Positions 46,567 to 56,051 of a stretch of DNA of 64,000 nucleotides are shown here, piece after piece. Source of the stretch: Methylophilaceae bacterium (GTDB lineage Bacteria; Pseudomonadota; Gammaproteobacteria; Burkholderiales; Methylophilaceae). Position 1 is the first letter of the stretch. Each line of letters begins with the position of its first letter. The translations under genes were made by a program, and so were the position numbers. The notes under the pieces were generated by a model that was given only the letters and a program-made list of their open reading frames with translations, was not told the DNA's origin and did no database searches. The stretch is from positions 310,001 through 374,000 of the forward strand of contig JABFRO010000001.1 in NCBI GenBank assembly GCA_013141125.1, written 5' to 3'.

Positions 46567-49500
46567 ATGACTGATACCATTTATGCGTTCTGGGATGCGG
46601 AACAAATCCAGTACATTTTAAATGCCGTGGCCATGATGACCTCCATGGATGATTACATGGGTCTGCTCAAGGTATTTTCCATTCTAGGTTTGTTCATTGC
46701 TGTTGTCGCCGCCATGGTTAGAGCGCGCGGGGAAGAAGCGGTTTACTACGTGATTATACTCACCATGATTTACGGCATTCTGTTCATACCCAAGCGCGAT
46801 GTGGTGATTATCGACACGGCGGGTGGCAGCGGCACATACACCGTGTCCAATGTACCTCTGGGTTTGGCTTTCTTTGCTGGCGCTGAAAGCCATATCGGCT
46901 ATTGGCTAACGACCACCATGGAGACGGTCTTTGCATTACCTGGTGATCTTCAGTTTGCTAAAAATGGCATGATGTTCGCGTCACGCGCAATAACCGAGCG
47001 CCGGAATATGCGTTTTTATGATAAAAATGTGTTCGACTCGTTGGCCAACATGACCAAGGATTGCATATATCCTGAGATGAGCATGTTTCCTGCCTTTTAT
47101 AAAAGTGTGATGGAAGGCGATAACATGTGGGATACTTTAGAAGCGCAGATGAATCCGGGCAGAATGACCTTTGTGTACGATGCCACATCAGATAAATTTG
47201 TGACAGGAAGTTGCCCAGCCGCTTATGCGGTTTTAACGCCGCAGATCAAACTGCATGTTGAAAATGATTTATTTCCAAAACTGGCCGGTCGTTTAAATCC
47301 CAATGTAACGCCTGTCATTGCAAAAACCCTGCTGGCAGCACAACTTCCGGCGGCAGATGATTTTATTCTGAAAACCAGCCGGGATGCAGTGGATGGCATT
47401 AAGCAGGCGGCCATGATTAATTTGCTGGAGGACTCGCTGGTATTTGTCCCGCAGATGATCGGTGATTCCAGTGGCGCTCAGGTGGCTCAGGCGGAAGCGG
47501 TGGCCAGAAACAGTTCGTATGTCTCTTATAAAACCATGGCCAAGTTGGCGGAAGATAGTCTGCCGGTGTTGCGCAGTGCCATTCATGGCATCATCCTGGC
47601 CATGTTCCCGATTATCATGCTGTTGATTGTGATGGCCGGTTCAAAAGCTGGTTTGGTGCTAAAAACGTATTTGATGGCGCTATTCTGGGTCAACCTATGG
47701 GCACCTATTTATGCGGTACTTAATTTTTTTACCAGCTGGCACGCCATTGGTGGAGCCATGGCCGCGACCATGGGAATGAGTACATTGGCACCAGGCAACA
47801 GCATCTCTTTGACCAACGCCTTGATGGCCGATCAGTCCGTGGCCGGAATGTTGGCGCTGTCGGTACCTATCATTGCTTATGCGCTCACCAGTGTCAGCGC
47901 TGCATCCATGACCAGCATTGTGTCAGGCATCATGGCTCCCTCCAATTCGGCTGCACAGTCGGCCGGATCGCAGGCCGCTACCGGTAATACCAGTTGGGGC
48001 AATGTCAGCATGGATCAGCGGAATATTGCGCCGATGACGCGACGGGCGGAACCAGGCGGTGAGATTTCACAAATGGTGGGACGTAATGGCGAAATCACTT
48101 CAACCTACGGTAATGGCGAAAGTACCGTAGCCCAGCCCAAGAATGATTTCAGAATTGGTTCCGCTGTGACCTCCGGGCGTGCGGCTGCGCTAACCGAGGC
48201 GGCGGACAAAACCTCGACAGCAGCCATGAGTCATACCAGGGCCGCAGGCAAAGCAGAGGAAGGCTTGCTTAATATCGCAAGAGCGCATGTCAGTGGCAGC
48301 ACGACATCCAACATGAGTAGTAGCGGTGGGACAATTAGCAAAGGTGGTGACTATGGTGGGGCTATTGCCAAAGAATCGGGAACACAGCAGCAAGCCAGTC
48401 ATGGGGCGGCTTATAGTACGAGTAATAATGCTTCGGTCACTGGGAAGGCAGGAGCCAATGTGAAAGGCTCGTTTGGGCGAAGTGAAAACCAGACAATTCA
48501 GGATGCAGGGCAAGCCAGTGCAAATATAGGCTCAAATGGCAGTGCATCCCAGGGCGCACAATCTAAAACTTCCAAAACTAGTAAATTGGATATTGGAGCC
48601 AGCGCTAATGGAGGTCTTGATTTAGCCCAAAAATACGCCGCCGGGATTTCAAAAGACTCAAAAACCGGAAGCAGTGCCAGCGCAGGCGACAGTGCGCAGG
48701 AGCGCCAGGCTTTTTTTGATCGCTTGCAAAGTGATTCCGGCTTCCGCCATGCGGTACTTGGAAGTGATGCCGATAGCCAAACTACGCAAGCCATGCTGAG
48801 TAACCGGCGCACCCATATGGATCAGGCGCAGGCACTAACATCACAAGCCGAAAGTTTGCGTCAACAGGCCTCGCAAGCGGAAACCAGCGGGGTGCAAGCT
48901 TCGGTTAATCCGTTGCAATCACCTAAAAATACGGAGGCGGGTCTTGCCCTATCCAGACAGGTTGAAGCAGCGCCGCCTGCACAGCAAAGTGAGCAACTGC
49001 TGAAAGGCGTATCCGATATGGGTTATAGCCAGGGCGACCACAAGCCCACGCATTATGCGGATGGTAGTCAGGTGAAAGGCAATCAAAAGGAACTGGATGC
49101 TCTGGGTGCCGCGCTCATGAAGGACCCGGCGGTTTCCGATCAAACCAAAGCGGCATTCAATTCCTATAGGAGCAAAGTGCCGGGTGGCGGTGCTGCGGTA
49201 GGTGCCGATTCCGCTGCGGCCAATCAGAATGCCGGTTTGCCGCAACGGGCGAATGAATATCATGACCAAGGCAAGGCCAAGCACGACACCAAGGAACAGA
49301 TGAATCAACAGGCGCTTGGCAATGAATCCAAACGCTATCAGGGAGAAGCCGGGGATGCCAACCCGGATTCACATAATGTGGCAACGCATAACAAGCTCAT
49401 GAATACGGCAGATGATGAATCCGGCAAGGATGTCGAGATGAGTCTCCGGCAGGTGCTACCCAATGAGATACATGGCTATAAAATACCGGGCAGCGAACCC

Positions 49501-49572
49501 AATCTGGAGCAGTTTCAGGACAAGATTGGCTACAAACCAGGGAGCAAGAATGGGGGCGGAAAAAGTAAATAA
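46567..49572 (+). CDS. traG: F-type conjugation protein TraG
   Basis: Large inner-membrane protein (about 1001 aa) for pilus assembly and mating-pair stabilisation. N-terminal hydrophobic region with about four helices (FSILGLFIAVVAAMVRARG, YVIILTMIYGILFIP, ..IILAMFPIIMLLIVMAGSKAG) followed by a long Gln/Ala/Ser-rich periplasmic tail, as in TraG of F. ATG at 46567 (MTDTIYAFWDAEQIQYI) with GAGAGG upstream is preferred over the TTG at 46540. Last gene of the secretion operon. Confidence 0.9.
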   Translation: MTDTIYAFWDAEQIQYILNAVAMMTSMDDYMGLLKVFSILGLFIAVVAAMVRARGEEAVYYVIILTMIYGILFIPKRDVVIIDTAGGSGTYTVSNVPLGLAFFAGAESHIGYWLTTTMETVFALPGDLQFAKNGMMFASRAITERRNMRFYDKNVFDSLANMTKDCIYPEMSMFPAFYKSVMEGDNMWDTLEAQMNPGRMTFVYDATSDKFVTGSCPAAYAVLTPQIKLHVENDLFPKLAGRLNPNVTPVIAKTLLAAQLPAADDFILKTSRDAVDGIKQAAMINLLEDSLVFVPQMIGDSSGAQVAQAEAVARNSSYVSYKTMAKLAEDSLPVLRSAIHGIILAMFPIIMLLIVMAGSKAGLVLKTYLMALFWVNLWAPIYAVLNFFTSWHAIGGAMAATMGMSTLAPGNSISLTNALMADQSVAGMLALSVPIIAYALTSVSAASMTSIVSGIMAPSNSAAQSAGSQAATGNTSWGNVSMDQRNIAPMTRRAEPGGEISQMVGRNGEITSTYGNGESTVAQPKNDFRIGSAVTSGRAAALTEAADKTSTAAMSHTRAAGKAEEGLLNIARAHVSGSTTSNMSSSGGTISKGGDYGGAIAKESGTQQQASHGAAYSTSNNASVTGKAGANVKGSFGRSENQTIQDAGQASANIGSNGSASQGAQSKTSKTSKLDIGASANGGLDLAQKYAAGISKDSKTGSSASAGDSAQERQAFFDRLQSDSGFRHAVLGSDADSQTTQAMLSNRRTHMDQAQALTSQAESLRQQASQAETSGVQASVNPLQSPKNTEAGLALSRQVEAAPPAQQSEQLLKGVSDMGYSQGDHKPTHYADGSQVKGNQKELDALGAALMKDPAVSDQTKAAFNSYRSKVPGGGAAVGADSAAANQNAGLPQRANEYHDQGKAKHDTKEQMNQQALGNESKRYQGEAGDANPDSHNVATHNKLMNTADDESGKDVEMSLRQVLPNEIHGYKIPGSEPNLEQFQDKIGYKPGSKNGGGKSK

Positions 49573-49638
49573 ATTGAAATCAGTTTGATGCGCTGATTCC
49601 AAATGCCACCACCTTTGCGGTCAAGATGGAGGCGTGCA

Positions 49639-49664
49639 AGGGTAATCTGTAGGGCGGTTACCCT
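49639..49664. terminator. Hairpin after traG
   Basis: AGGGTAA (49639-49645) and TTACCCT (49658-49664) form a 7-bp stem with a 12-base loop, 67 bp after the traG stop. No T-run follows, so termination is only inferred from position. Confidence 0.35.
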
Positions 49665-49755
49665 AGACCAACTTCAAGAGTTGCTTGATGCGGATGATAG
49701 GCAGTCAGCCCTATTAAATTTAATTTTTATATAGCGGCATAGAACCAAGTATGAT

Positions 49756-49768
49756 AAGGTAATACCTT
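49756..49768. promoter_or_regulatory. Palindromic operator of the RHH/RelE module
   Basis: AAGGTA-a-TACCTT, perfect arms around a single base, directly before a TATACT hexamer (49771-49776). It lies 24 bp before the antitoxin gene. Typical place and shape for autoregulation by a ribbon-helix-helix antitoxin. Confidence 0.5.
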
Positions 49769-49791
49769 TATATACTTTAACGGAGCTTGCC

Positions 49792-50082
49792 ATGACTGTT
49801 GTTGCCATTCGCCCTGTCGCGATCAAGATTGACGACGACACCAAGGCTCGCGTGAAGCGCTTGGCAGAGGCTCGCCATCGCACACCTCACTGGCTCATGC
49901 GCGAGGCTATCACCCAATACGTTGAGCGCGAGGAAAAGCGCGAGGCCTTCCGGCAGGACACGCTCAAGGCGTGGGAAGATTACCGCACCACTGGTCGGCA
50001 TGTGACTGCCGACGAAGCTGATGCGTGGTTGACCCAGCTCGAACAGGGCAGCGACATCGAGCCGCCTGAATGTCACGTCTGA
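49792..50082 (+). CDS. RHH (CopG-type) antitoxin
   Basis: 96 aa. The N-terminal part RPVAIKIDDDTKARVKRLAEARHRTPHWLMREAITQYVER is a ribbon-helix-helix DNA-binding domain; the C-terminal acidic tail (ADEADAWLTQLEQGSDIEPPE) is the likely toxin-binding part. Overlaps the toxin gene by 13 bases. The pair is visibly richer in GC than the tra genes before it, consistent with recent arrival. Confidence 0.85.
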   Translation: MTVVAIRPVAIKIDDDTKARVKRLAEARHRTPHWLMREAITQYVEREEKREAFRQDTLKAWEDYRTTGRHVTADEADAWLTQLEQGSDIEPPECHV

Positions 50083-50360
50083 TCTGGTCACGACAAGCGC
50101 TGCTCGATGTGCAGCGTCTCTATCGATTCCTTGCCGTCAAGAACATGGAGGCAGCCAAGCGCGCCATCAAAACCGTGCGGCAAGGGGTGAAAGTTCTTGG
50201 GCATCAATCTGGTATTGGCCGTCCCATTGAGGACATGCCCGACGAGTTCCGGGAATGGATGATCGACTTTGGCGACAGCGGCTATGTGGCGCGCTACCGC
50301 ATCGACGCGAATGCCATCACAATTCTCGCTGTGCGCCACCAGAAGGAACTGGGGTTCTGA
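50070..50360 (+). CDS. RelE/ParE family toxin
   Basis: 96-aa RelE/ParE-fold toxin: LIWSRQALLDVQRLYRFLAVKNMEAAKRAIKTVRQGVKVL, then GRPIEDMPDEFREWMIDFGDSGYVARYRIDANAITILAVRHQKE with the terminal RHQKE pattern (basic residues typical of the family). Whether it cuts mRNA (RelE) or hits gyrase (ParE) cannot be told. Partner of the antitoxin above. Confidence 0.85.
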   Translation: MSRLIWSRQALLDVQRLYRFLAVKNMEAAKRAIKTVRQGVKVLGHQSGIGRPIEDMPDEFREWMIDFGDSGYVARYRIDANAITILAVRHQKELGF

Positions 50361-50519
50361 TTATTCGAGCGCTTGCAGGCAATGTGCCTTTGCTTAAAAA
50401 TTACCGTGATCACGCATTAGCTGAACAATGATGGGTACTAACCAACAAAAGGCTCTAAAGTTTCACGGGATTTTAGCTAACTTCTTGTGCAGAATGGCCT
50501 GCAGACGATTTTCGATCTC

Positions 50520-53312
50520 TCAAATTTTAGCTAGTGAAATCGCCTTGGACAATTTATTCGCCCCCTCGACTTTATTAAGTTGTTTCTCAATCGCTTGCCT
50601 GAATTCGAGGTCGTCTGCATACTTCAAGATAAACAGCGTCTTAGGGATCTTGCCAAATTCTTTCAATGCTTTATAAAGCGGGTGCTGCTTAGAGTAGGAA
50701 TTCAATCGCCTGAAAAGCTGCGAAGCCGTCGTTTTCTTTAGCTTAATTGTCGCTATAAACCGCAACATTTCATCCCACTGGGCGCTAGAAATTTCCTCAT
50801 TGATATACCGATCAGGTTGAAAGCCCTGGGTGTCTCGCCCCGTGGTTTTTGTTTTTCCGTTCCTGAACGCATACAGCTTCTGGCGGCCCAGCCCTTTGAT
50901 GCGAGGTGCAAACGTGAAACCCAGCAAGTAGGTGGAAGCAAATATCACTTCTGAATAACCATGCGTATCCGTTGAATGAATATCGCTTTTTATGACATCG
51001 TTGTGCATCAGGCCATCAATTACATAGGGGGCTTCGCGCTCAGCAGAGCTGATAACCATGGAATGCCACATCATCTGGCGCATATCGATAAAACTGATTA
51101 CGCTTGCGCCTTTTTCTTTCCCCAAATATTTGAAGGAATAGTTGGCGTTGAGTGAATCAACAGACACCCCGACTTTTTGCCCATCACTGGAGGTGTGCAA
51201 CTGGCCGGCTTGATTCCGGTAAATATCCGGTATCTCCATTTTATCCATGAATTGTAAAATGCGGTCATTCGCGCTTTGGACGTTAGCCAACGAAAAATAC
51301 CAATTCAGCGTGTTATCCAACTCATTTTCATTGATCTGCTTGGAAATTTGCGCCAGTTTACGGTAACCGATATCACAACCGTAGGCCATGATTCCTGCGA
51401 AGAAAACCTTCCTAGTCGGCTTGGGATGCCTGTGCTTCATCTGCCAATGTTCAAATTCTTCAAGAAACCCAGTTGCGTTATTAACCGTTGCCAACGCTTC
51501 AAGCAAGGGGATGTATTTCCGCTCTGGAAATATGCTACCTAATGACAAGCTATCCACTTCCTCAAGCTTGGATGTTGAAACATGGAACGTGCCGTTACTG
51601 CGAAACGTCAGGTATGGATTGTCGTCAGCTATAAAGCGGTTATTGGTTTCCTCATAACGGAAATCAACAGCCTGCGACAACGCTTTCAATGTTGCTTGGC
51701 AATCAGAATAGCGGGTTAATTCCGCCCGTTGCAAGTATTCATCCCGGTTTGCATCCCAATCAATTTTTGGGATCATATAATCATCCAGGGAACGATATTT
51801 TTCTGAATGAAGCAGGTTGAGAACACCCGATTTGACAGCGTCCGCAACCGCAAGATAGAGTAGCGCCTTATACAGAGAGACCCGAAACTTGCCGTCTTGG
51901 GCAACTATCAAACTACGCTGCTCTGGCGTTAAAAACTCAATCGGTACCTGCTTGTCGATATTGCCGGACTTTTTCTGGTAATGCACGACGGCTTCCAATA
52001 ACAATGGCTTGCCGCAATTTGAATCAAAAATCGCCTGCCGCACAATATCGGCAACGCGGCCTTGTAGTTTGAGAGATCGTTTTTCGAGTAGGTCATAGTA
52101 ACCGATGCCCTGCTGCTGAAGAGTGGTTAGCTCATCCTTGAAATCGTTGATTCGCTGCTCGATACCGGTTTTTTTTGATGCTGGCCGATTAATGGCCGCC
52201 TCTATTGCCACCACTTTTTGATCTGCGGTTAATCCAGTATCAGCAATGATGGCTTTGATCGTACCAAGGGTGCTTATAAAATCGTTCTGTAGGCCGTCAA
52301 CCAATTGTGAGACGGACTGATTTCGGCTTTCCATCTCTTGGTAACAGGTCTCTTTATGCTCATTATAAGTGGCGTTGATCGCAGATTGGACGGCCAACAG
52401 CAGGACATCTATTAACATGTCTTGCAATTTTAGAGTTTGGTAAACAATGAAAGCAATCAAATGTAAATAACGATCCTCCTTTGCCCGGCGAGAAACCTGG
52501 TGAATCTGAGCTTTGACAACGGAATAGGCGTAGTAGCGCAAGCATTCATAACTTAAACCGAGCCGATTCACTACGGGTTTAAATTCGAGATAAAGTGCCA
52601 TCAAACTCTGTAGATCGGCAAGATTGGCTTTGATTTTCGATGGTCGGGTCGATTGGGACGCTTTTTTAAGCAGCGTAATTTGATAACGCCATTTATCATC
52701 AGAACCTGAGCCTGTCGCTTTTTCCAGTAAGGCATCAAGCATGTCTTGCTGGACTTTGTTAAGACTGTTTTCAATGATTTTATTTAGGCCGTGCTGATGC
52801 TCATTAATCGCTTCGACAATCAAAGCGGCCAGCACGTTATAGCTAGGCAGGGAAACTTCCTTACGCGTCAATAGCTGCATGGTGTCCAGTAAAATTATTT
52901 TTGGCCTGAACTGGACGCGCAACATGATTAAAATTTCGTGTTTGGCAAATACCCTTGCGGCTGTATCAAAGAAGGTAAAACCGAAGTAATTTAAAATAAT
53001 GCGTTGGTGGCGAAGATAACTCGCCTTGTCATAGGCGCTCGTATCAACGTCCTCAGTCTGTACGTCTATTTGCCTCGCAACATACGCAATGTCCGTTTGA
53101 TGGAACTGTCGAGCAAAAAATCGATGCCTAGCTTTAAAGTAGCCTGCCGTCACCACGAAACAGACCTTATTGGTTGGAGACTTCAAGTTCTCCATTGCCT
53201 CATTGAGCATTTGCGGTAGGGTAAAGAATCGCCGACGCTCAACACTATTAAACACAGGCGGCGATTCAAAGTCGTTTTTTTCGGTGGTATTGAGAATCTT
53301 TATTCTTGGCAT
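50520..53312 (-). CDS. tnpA: Tn3-family transposase TnpA
   Basis: DDE transposase of 930 aa, full length for the family. The N-terminal part (FESPPVFNSVERRRFFTLPQMLNEAMENLKSPTNKVCFVVTAGYFKARHRFF) is the DUF4158-type DNA-binding domain; the C-terminal half has VGVSVDSLNANYSFKYLGKEKGASVISFIDMRQMMWHSMVISSAEREAPYVIDGLM and SDIHSTDTHGYSEVIFAS, the Tn3 catalytic core with its acidic residues. No frameshift seen. Runs opposite to the resolvase. Confidence 0.93.
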   Translation of the reverse strand: MPRIKILNTTEKNDFESPPVFNSVERRRFFTLPQMLNEAMENLKSPTNKVCFVVTAGYFKARHRFFARQFHQTDIAYVARQIDVQTEDVDTSAYDKASYLRHQRIILNYFGFTFFDTAARVFAKHEILIMLRVQFRPKIILLDTMQLLTRKEVSLPSYNVLAALIVEAINEHQHGLNKIIENSLNKVQQDMLDALLEKATGSGSDDKWRYQITLLKKASQSTRPSKIKANLADLQSLMALYLEFKPVVNRLGLSYECLRYYAYSVVKAQIHQVSRRAKEDRYLHLIAFIVYQTLKLQDMLIDVLLLAVQSAINATYNEHKETCYQEMESRNQSVSQLVDGLQNDFISTLGTIKAIIADTGLTADQKVVAIEAAINRPASKKTGIEQRINDFKDELTTLQQQGIGYYDLLEKRSLKLQGRVADIVRQAIFDSNCGKPLLLEAVVHYQKKSGNIDKQVPIEFLTPEQRSLIVAQDGKFRVSLYKALLYLAVADAVKSGVLNLLHSEKYRSLDDYMIPKIDWDANRDEYLQRAELTRYSDCQATLKALSQAVDFRYEETNNRFIADDNPYLTFRSNGTFHVSTSKLEEVDSLSLGSIFPERKYIPLLEALATVNNATGFLEEFEHWQMKHRHPKPTRKVFFAGIMAYGCDIGYRKLAQISKQINENELDNTLNWYFSLANVQSANDRILQFMDKMEIPDIYRNQAGQLHTSSDGQKVGVSVDSLNANYSFKYLGKEKGASVISFIDMRQMMWHSMVISSAEREAPYVIDGLMHNDVIKSDIHSTDTHGYSEVIFASTYLLGFTFAPRIKGLGRQKLYAFRNGKTKTTGRDTQGFQPDRYINEEISSAQWDEMLRFIATIKLKKTTASQLFRRLNSYSKQHPLYKALKEFGKIPKTLFILKYADDLEFRQAIEKQLNKVEGANKLSKAISLAKI

Positions 53313-53487
53313 CTAAACTATTGCGCAATGAAAAATAATATAGCTTCTGCGCCGCCGCAGTTTCACGTATAATTTATCATGTTTATGTTACTTTGTTAGA
53401 TTAACTTATTATGTTACCGTTTAATCCGCTGTAAACCTTGTCAAAATATGAGTTACACAAACGGTCGTTTATGAAACGGGTAAAACT
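53313..53487. other. Resolution (res) region of the Tn3 unit
   Basis: 175 bp between tnpA and tnpR. TTATGTTAC occurs at 53383-53391 and 53409-53417 (26 bp apart), with a related ATGAGTTAC at 53448-53456. CACGTATAATTTATCATG at 53364-53381 has the AT-rich centre of a resolvase crossover site. This is the usual place for the res sites and both promoters; site limits are inferred. Confidence 0.45.
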
Positions 53488-54105
53488 ATGTTAATTGGCT
53501 ATGCAAGGGTTTCAAAATCGGATGGCTCTCAAGTTCTTGATCCTCAAATGGACGCACTAATTGAGCATGGTGTCACCAACGATAATATTTATAGTGATTT
53601 CGCATCCGGCAAAAATGACGAACGTCCAGGCTTGTTAGCCTGCCTAAAGGCATTAAGGGCGGGTGATGTGTTGATAGTTTGGAAACTCGACCGACTGGGA
53701 CGAAATTTAAAGCATCTGGTTACTACCGTCCATGAACTGTCTGAAAAAGGTGTCGGTTTTAAAGTGTTGGCCGGACAGGGCGCTAATATTGATACCGCCA
53801 CGTCTAGTGGCAAACTAATATTCGGTATTTTTGCTGCCTTGGCAGAATTTGAGCGTGAATTGATCAGTGAACGGACAAAAGCGGCTTTAACGGCAGCAAG
53901 GGCAAGAGGGAGAAAAGGCGGCGCAAAATTCTCTTTGACTAAAGCCCAAGTAAGGTTAGCCCAATCCGCAATGGGTCAAAAAGAAACCATTATTTCCGAA
54001 CTTTGCAAAGAGCTTGGTATCACCAAGCCCACCCTTTATCGTTACCTTGCACCCAATGGTGCATTAAGGGACTATGGTAAAAAGGTGTTGGGTGTTGAAC
54101 AGTAG
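53488..54105 (+). CDS. tnpR: Serine resolvase TnpR
   Basis: Serine recombinase of 205 aa that resolves cointegrates of the transposon. Catalytic Ser9 in GYARVS, then DVLIVWKLDRLGRNLKHLV, GKLIFGIFAALAEFERELISERTKAALTAARARGRKGG and a C-terminal helix-turn-helix (ELCKELGITKPTLYRYL). All active-site arginines are present, so it looks functional. Confidence 0.93.
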   Translation: MLIGYARVSKSDGSQVLDPQMDALIEHGVTNDNIYSDFASGKNDERPGLLACLKALRAGDVLIVWKLDRLGRNLKHLVTTVHELSEKGVGFKVLAGQGANIDTATSSGKLIFGIFAALAEFERELISERTKAALTAARARGRKGGAKFSLTKAQVRLAQSAMGQKETIISELCKELGITKPTLYRYLAPNGALRDYGKKVLGVEQ

Positions 54106-54309
54106 TGCAGTAAAGCAGCCATTGACACCGACAAAATTCACGGTTTTCTGACCGTCAATTGTCGGCCAAGTGCAGCCCTTCACAGTTTCCGATACCTGAC
54201 TCCTATATCGTCATAATTAGCCTTTTCCATATCGGATAAAGAAGATTGCTTTGGGTAAAAGTGATTGTCGCGAATTGATTCAATAAACAACTCTTTGTCG
54301 ATTAGAAAC
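54106..54309. other. Region after tnpR with a two-stem hairpin
   Basis: About 200 bp with no gene. CCGACAA (54128-54134) pairs with TTGTCGG (54159-54165), and inside it ACGG (54140-54143) pairs with CCGT (54152-54155); ATTGAC/GTCAAT also allow an alternative fold. It may terminate tnpR or belong to the transposon end. Confidence 0.35.
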
Positions 54310-54530
54310 TTAAGAGGTCGGGACAATTAATTGATCAACTCGTATACAAATAGTACCTTTAGCCTTCCAAAATTCGATTACTATTGTACCCGAGATACAT
54401 TAATCAGTTTGTATGTTGGTTAAGTCATCATAAACACCCAAATATTCTCCACCATCTGAATTCACTACGGGTTACTGTTGTAGCCATATATTTTCGCATC
54501 AAAAATTCGGAAATCTATGTTATCTATCAT
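54310..54530 (-). pseudogene. Decayed small gene
   Basis: On the minus strand a start (ATG 54530) gives MIDNIDFRIFDAKIYGYNSNP before a stop; adding one base at the CCC run would continue as VVNSDGGEYLGVYDDLTNIQTD, then one stop codon, then a further protein-like stretch ending IRVDQLIVPTS. One frameshift plus one nonsense codon in about 70 codons suggests a dead gene. The family is not recognised, and chance is possible. Confidence 0.3.
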
Positions 54531-54642
54531 TGCGTTAATCGGGGGCTGACTCTTGTTTAAAAGTAGCTTTTTTAAGAAAGCTTGTCGAGCGTTAAAGTGC
54601 TTATAAAGATAAACACGAATAAGGCTTAGGGGTGTAGTTGTT

Positions 54643-55902
54643 GTGATTAATATAGATGCCAGAACCGTTAGCCAGCAAATAGAAGCCGTCTACCGTACCG
54701 ATTCCCGGCACGTACTTGCTACTCTCATACGCTTATTAGGCGATTTTGATCTTGCTGAGGAAGCCTTGCAAGAAGCGTTCAGGGCAGCGCTAGTACAATG
54801 GACACTGGAAGGCATCCCGACTAATCCCCGGGCTTGGCTGGTTTCGGCGGGACGTTTCAAAGGGATTGATGCAATCCGCCGCCGTACCCGGTTTGAGCCA
54901 TTGCCGGACAATATCGAAGACCAACTCAGTATTGATATTAGTGACGAACTGGACGGCGAAGGCATTGAAGACGACCGGCTCAGGCTTATTTTTACCTGTT
55001 GCCATCCGGCTTTGACGGCTGATGCCCAAGTTGCGCTAACTTTACGGGAAGTCTGCGGGCTGACGACTGAGGAAATTGCCAATGGATTTCTGATAACTGC
55101 ATCTACGTTGGCACAACGCATTGTGCGGGCAAAAACCAAAATCCGCGATGCCCGCATCCCTTATCAAGTTCCTACACCGGACTTGCTGGCCGACAGGATG
55201 GAGAGTGTTTTGCAGGTGGTTTACCTGATTTTCAACGAAGGTTATTTTGCCTCATCGGGCGGCTCGCTCACTCGCCCCGAACTTTCCGAAGAAGCCATCC
55301 GTTTGGGACGCCTCTTGGTTGAATTGCTGCCGGAACCCGAAGCGATTGGTCTACTGGCGTTGATGTTGCTACAAGAATCTCGCCGTGCCGCACGCAGCCT
55401 GCCCACTGGCGATTTGGTGTTGTTGGACGACCAGGATCGCACACTTTGGAATCAAGACTACATCATAGAAGGCTCGGCATTAGTGGAACAAGCCTTGTCA
55501 TCAGGGCAGTTCGGCGCTTACACCGTGCAAGCGGCAATCGCTGCTGTCCATGCAAACGCGGCCACAGCCGAAGCGACCGATTGGGCTGAGATTGTCGGGC
55601 TGTACGATGTATTATTGGGCATTAACCCGTCGCCCGTCATCGAGCTTAACCGCGCCGTTGCAGTCGCAATGCGCGACGGGCCTTTGGCTGGACTTAGCCT
55701 TATCGACGCAATCCTGGCACGGGGTGAACTTAAAGATTACCACTTGGCGCATTCGGCACGGGCTGACTTGTACCGCCGCCTTGACAAAACCGAAGAAGCA
55801 ATTGCCGCCTACCAACTTGCCCTCGGCCTCTCCCAACTCGAACCCGAACGCCGCTTCCTTGAGCGCAGGTTGCAGGAATTGCAGAATTGTAGCTTCGATT
55901 AG
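54643..55902 (+). CDS. ECF42-type sigma factor with C-terminal TPR-like domain
   Basis: RNA polymerase sigma factor of 419 aa. Sigma-2 region LATLIRLLGDFDLAEEALQEAFRAALVQW (about 24-52), sigma-4 region ADAQVALTLREVCGLTTEEIANGFLITASTLAQRIVRAKTKIRD (about 125-170), preceded by RLIFTCCHPALT, then a long helical extension ending EEAIAAYQLALGLSQLEPERRFLERRLQEL. This architecture plus the neighbouring DGPF genes identifies the ECF42 group. No anti-sigma gene is adjacent, as usual for that group; the extension is thought to do the regulation. The last codons lie in a repeat (55899-55962). Confidence 0.88.
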   Translation: MINIDARTVSQQIEAVYRTDSRHVLATLIRLLGDFDLAEEALQEAFRAALVQWTLEGIPTNPRAWLVSAGRFKGIDAIRRRTRFEPLPDNIEDQLSIDISDELDGEGIEDDRLRLIFTCCHPALTADAQVALTLREVCGLTTEEIANGFLITASTLAQRIVRAKTKIRDARIPYQVPTPDLLADRMESVLQVVYLIFNEGYFASSGGSLTRPELSEEAIRLGRLLVELLPEPEAIGLLALMLLQESRRAARSLPTGDLVLLDDQDRTLWNQDYIIEGSALVEQALSSGQFGAYTVQAAIAAVHANAATAEATDWAEIVGLYDVLLGINPSPVIELNRAVAVAMRDGPLAGLSLIDAILARGELKDYHLAHSARADLYRRLDKTEEAIAAYQLALGLSQLEPERRFLERRLQELQNCSFD

Positions 55903-55962
55903 CGAAGCGTAATCGGAGGAAAGTAATCAACAAAACTCATGCGTACTATTACGCTTCGCTAA
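55899..55962. repeat. Palindromic repeat element, copy 1
   Basis: 64 bp bounded by perfect 15-bp inverted arms TTAGCGAAGCGTAAT and ATTACGCTTCGCTAA. The inner 51 bp (55910-55960) recur at 56446-56496 with 2 differences. It overlaps the stop codon of the sigma gene. Looks like a small MITE or dispersed repeat; related ATTACGCTTCGCT sequences are common in proteobacterial genomes. Confidence 0.75.
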
Positions 55963-56051
55963 CCATATCTACGGCTCTGGAATTGAAAATTCTAACATTA
56001 CGATTCAATAATATTGGCGGCCACTTTGAATTCGTAATGTGTTCCTTGAGC

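Larger units (their letters stand above)
50520..54105. mobile_element. Tn3-family transposon unit (tnpA, res, tnpR); ends not found
   Basis: Divergent transposase and resolvase genes around a res-like region, the normal Tn3 layout. I looked for 38-bp terminal inverted repeats beyond tnpA (50361-50519) and beyond tnpR (54106-54640) and found no convincing pair. ATTTTAGCTA occurs twice as a direct repeat (50469-50478 and 50523-50532) near the tnpA stop. The limits given are only those of the genes. Confidence 0.7.

Noticed and set aside
50431-54440. TAACCAACA (50439-50447) and TGTTGGTTA (54414-54422) as terminal inverted repeats of the Tn3 unit
   Set aside because: Only nine bases match and the flanks diverge; too weak for 38-bp Tn3 repeats.
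54541-54576. Sequence starting GGGGGCTGAC and ending TTTAAG, resembling a Tn3-type terminal repeat
   Set aside because: No inverted partner was found in the window; the similarity to Tn3 ends is too short and the orientation does not fit the Tn3 unit to the left.
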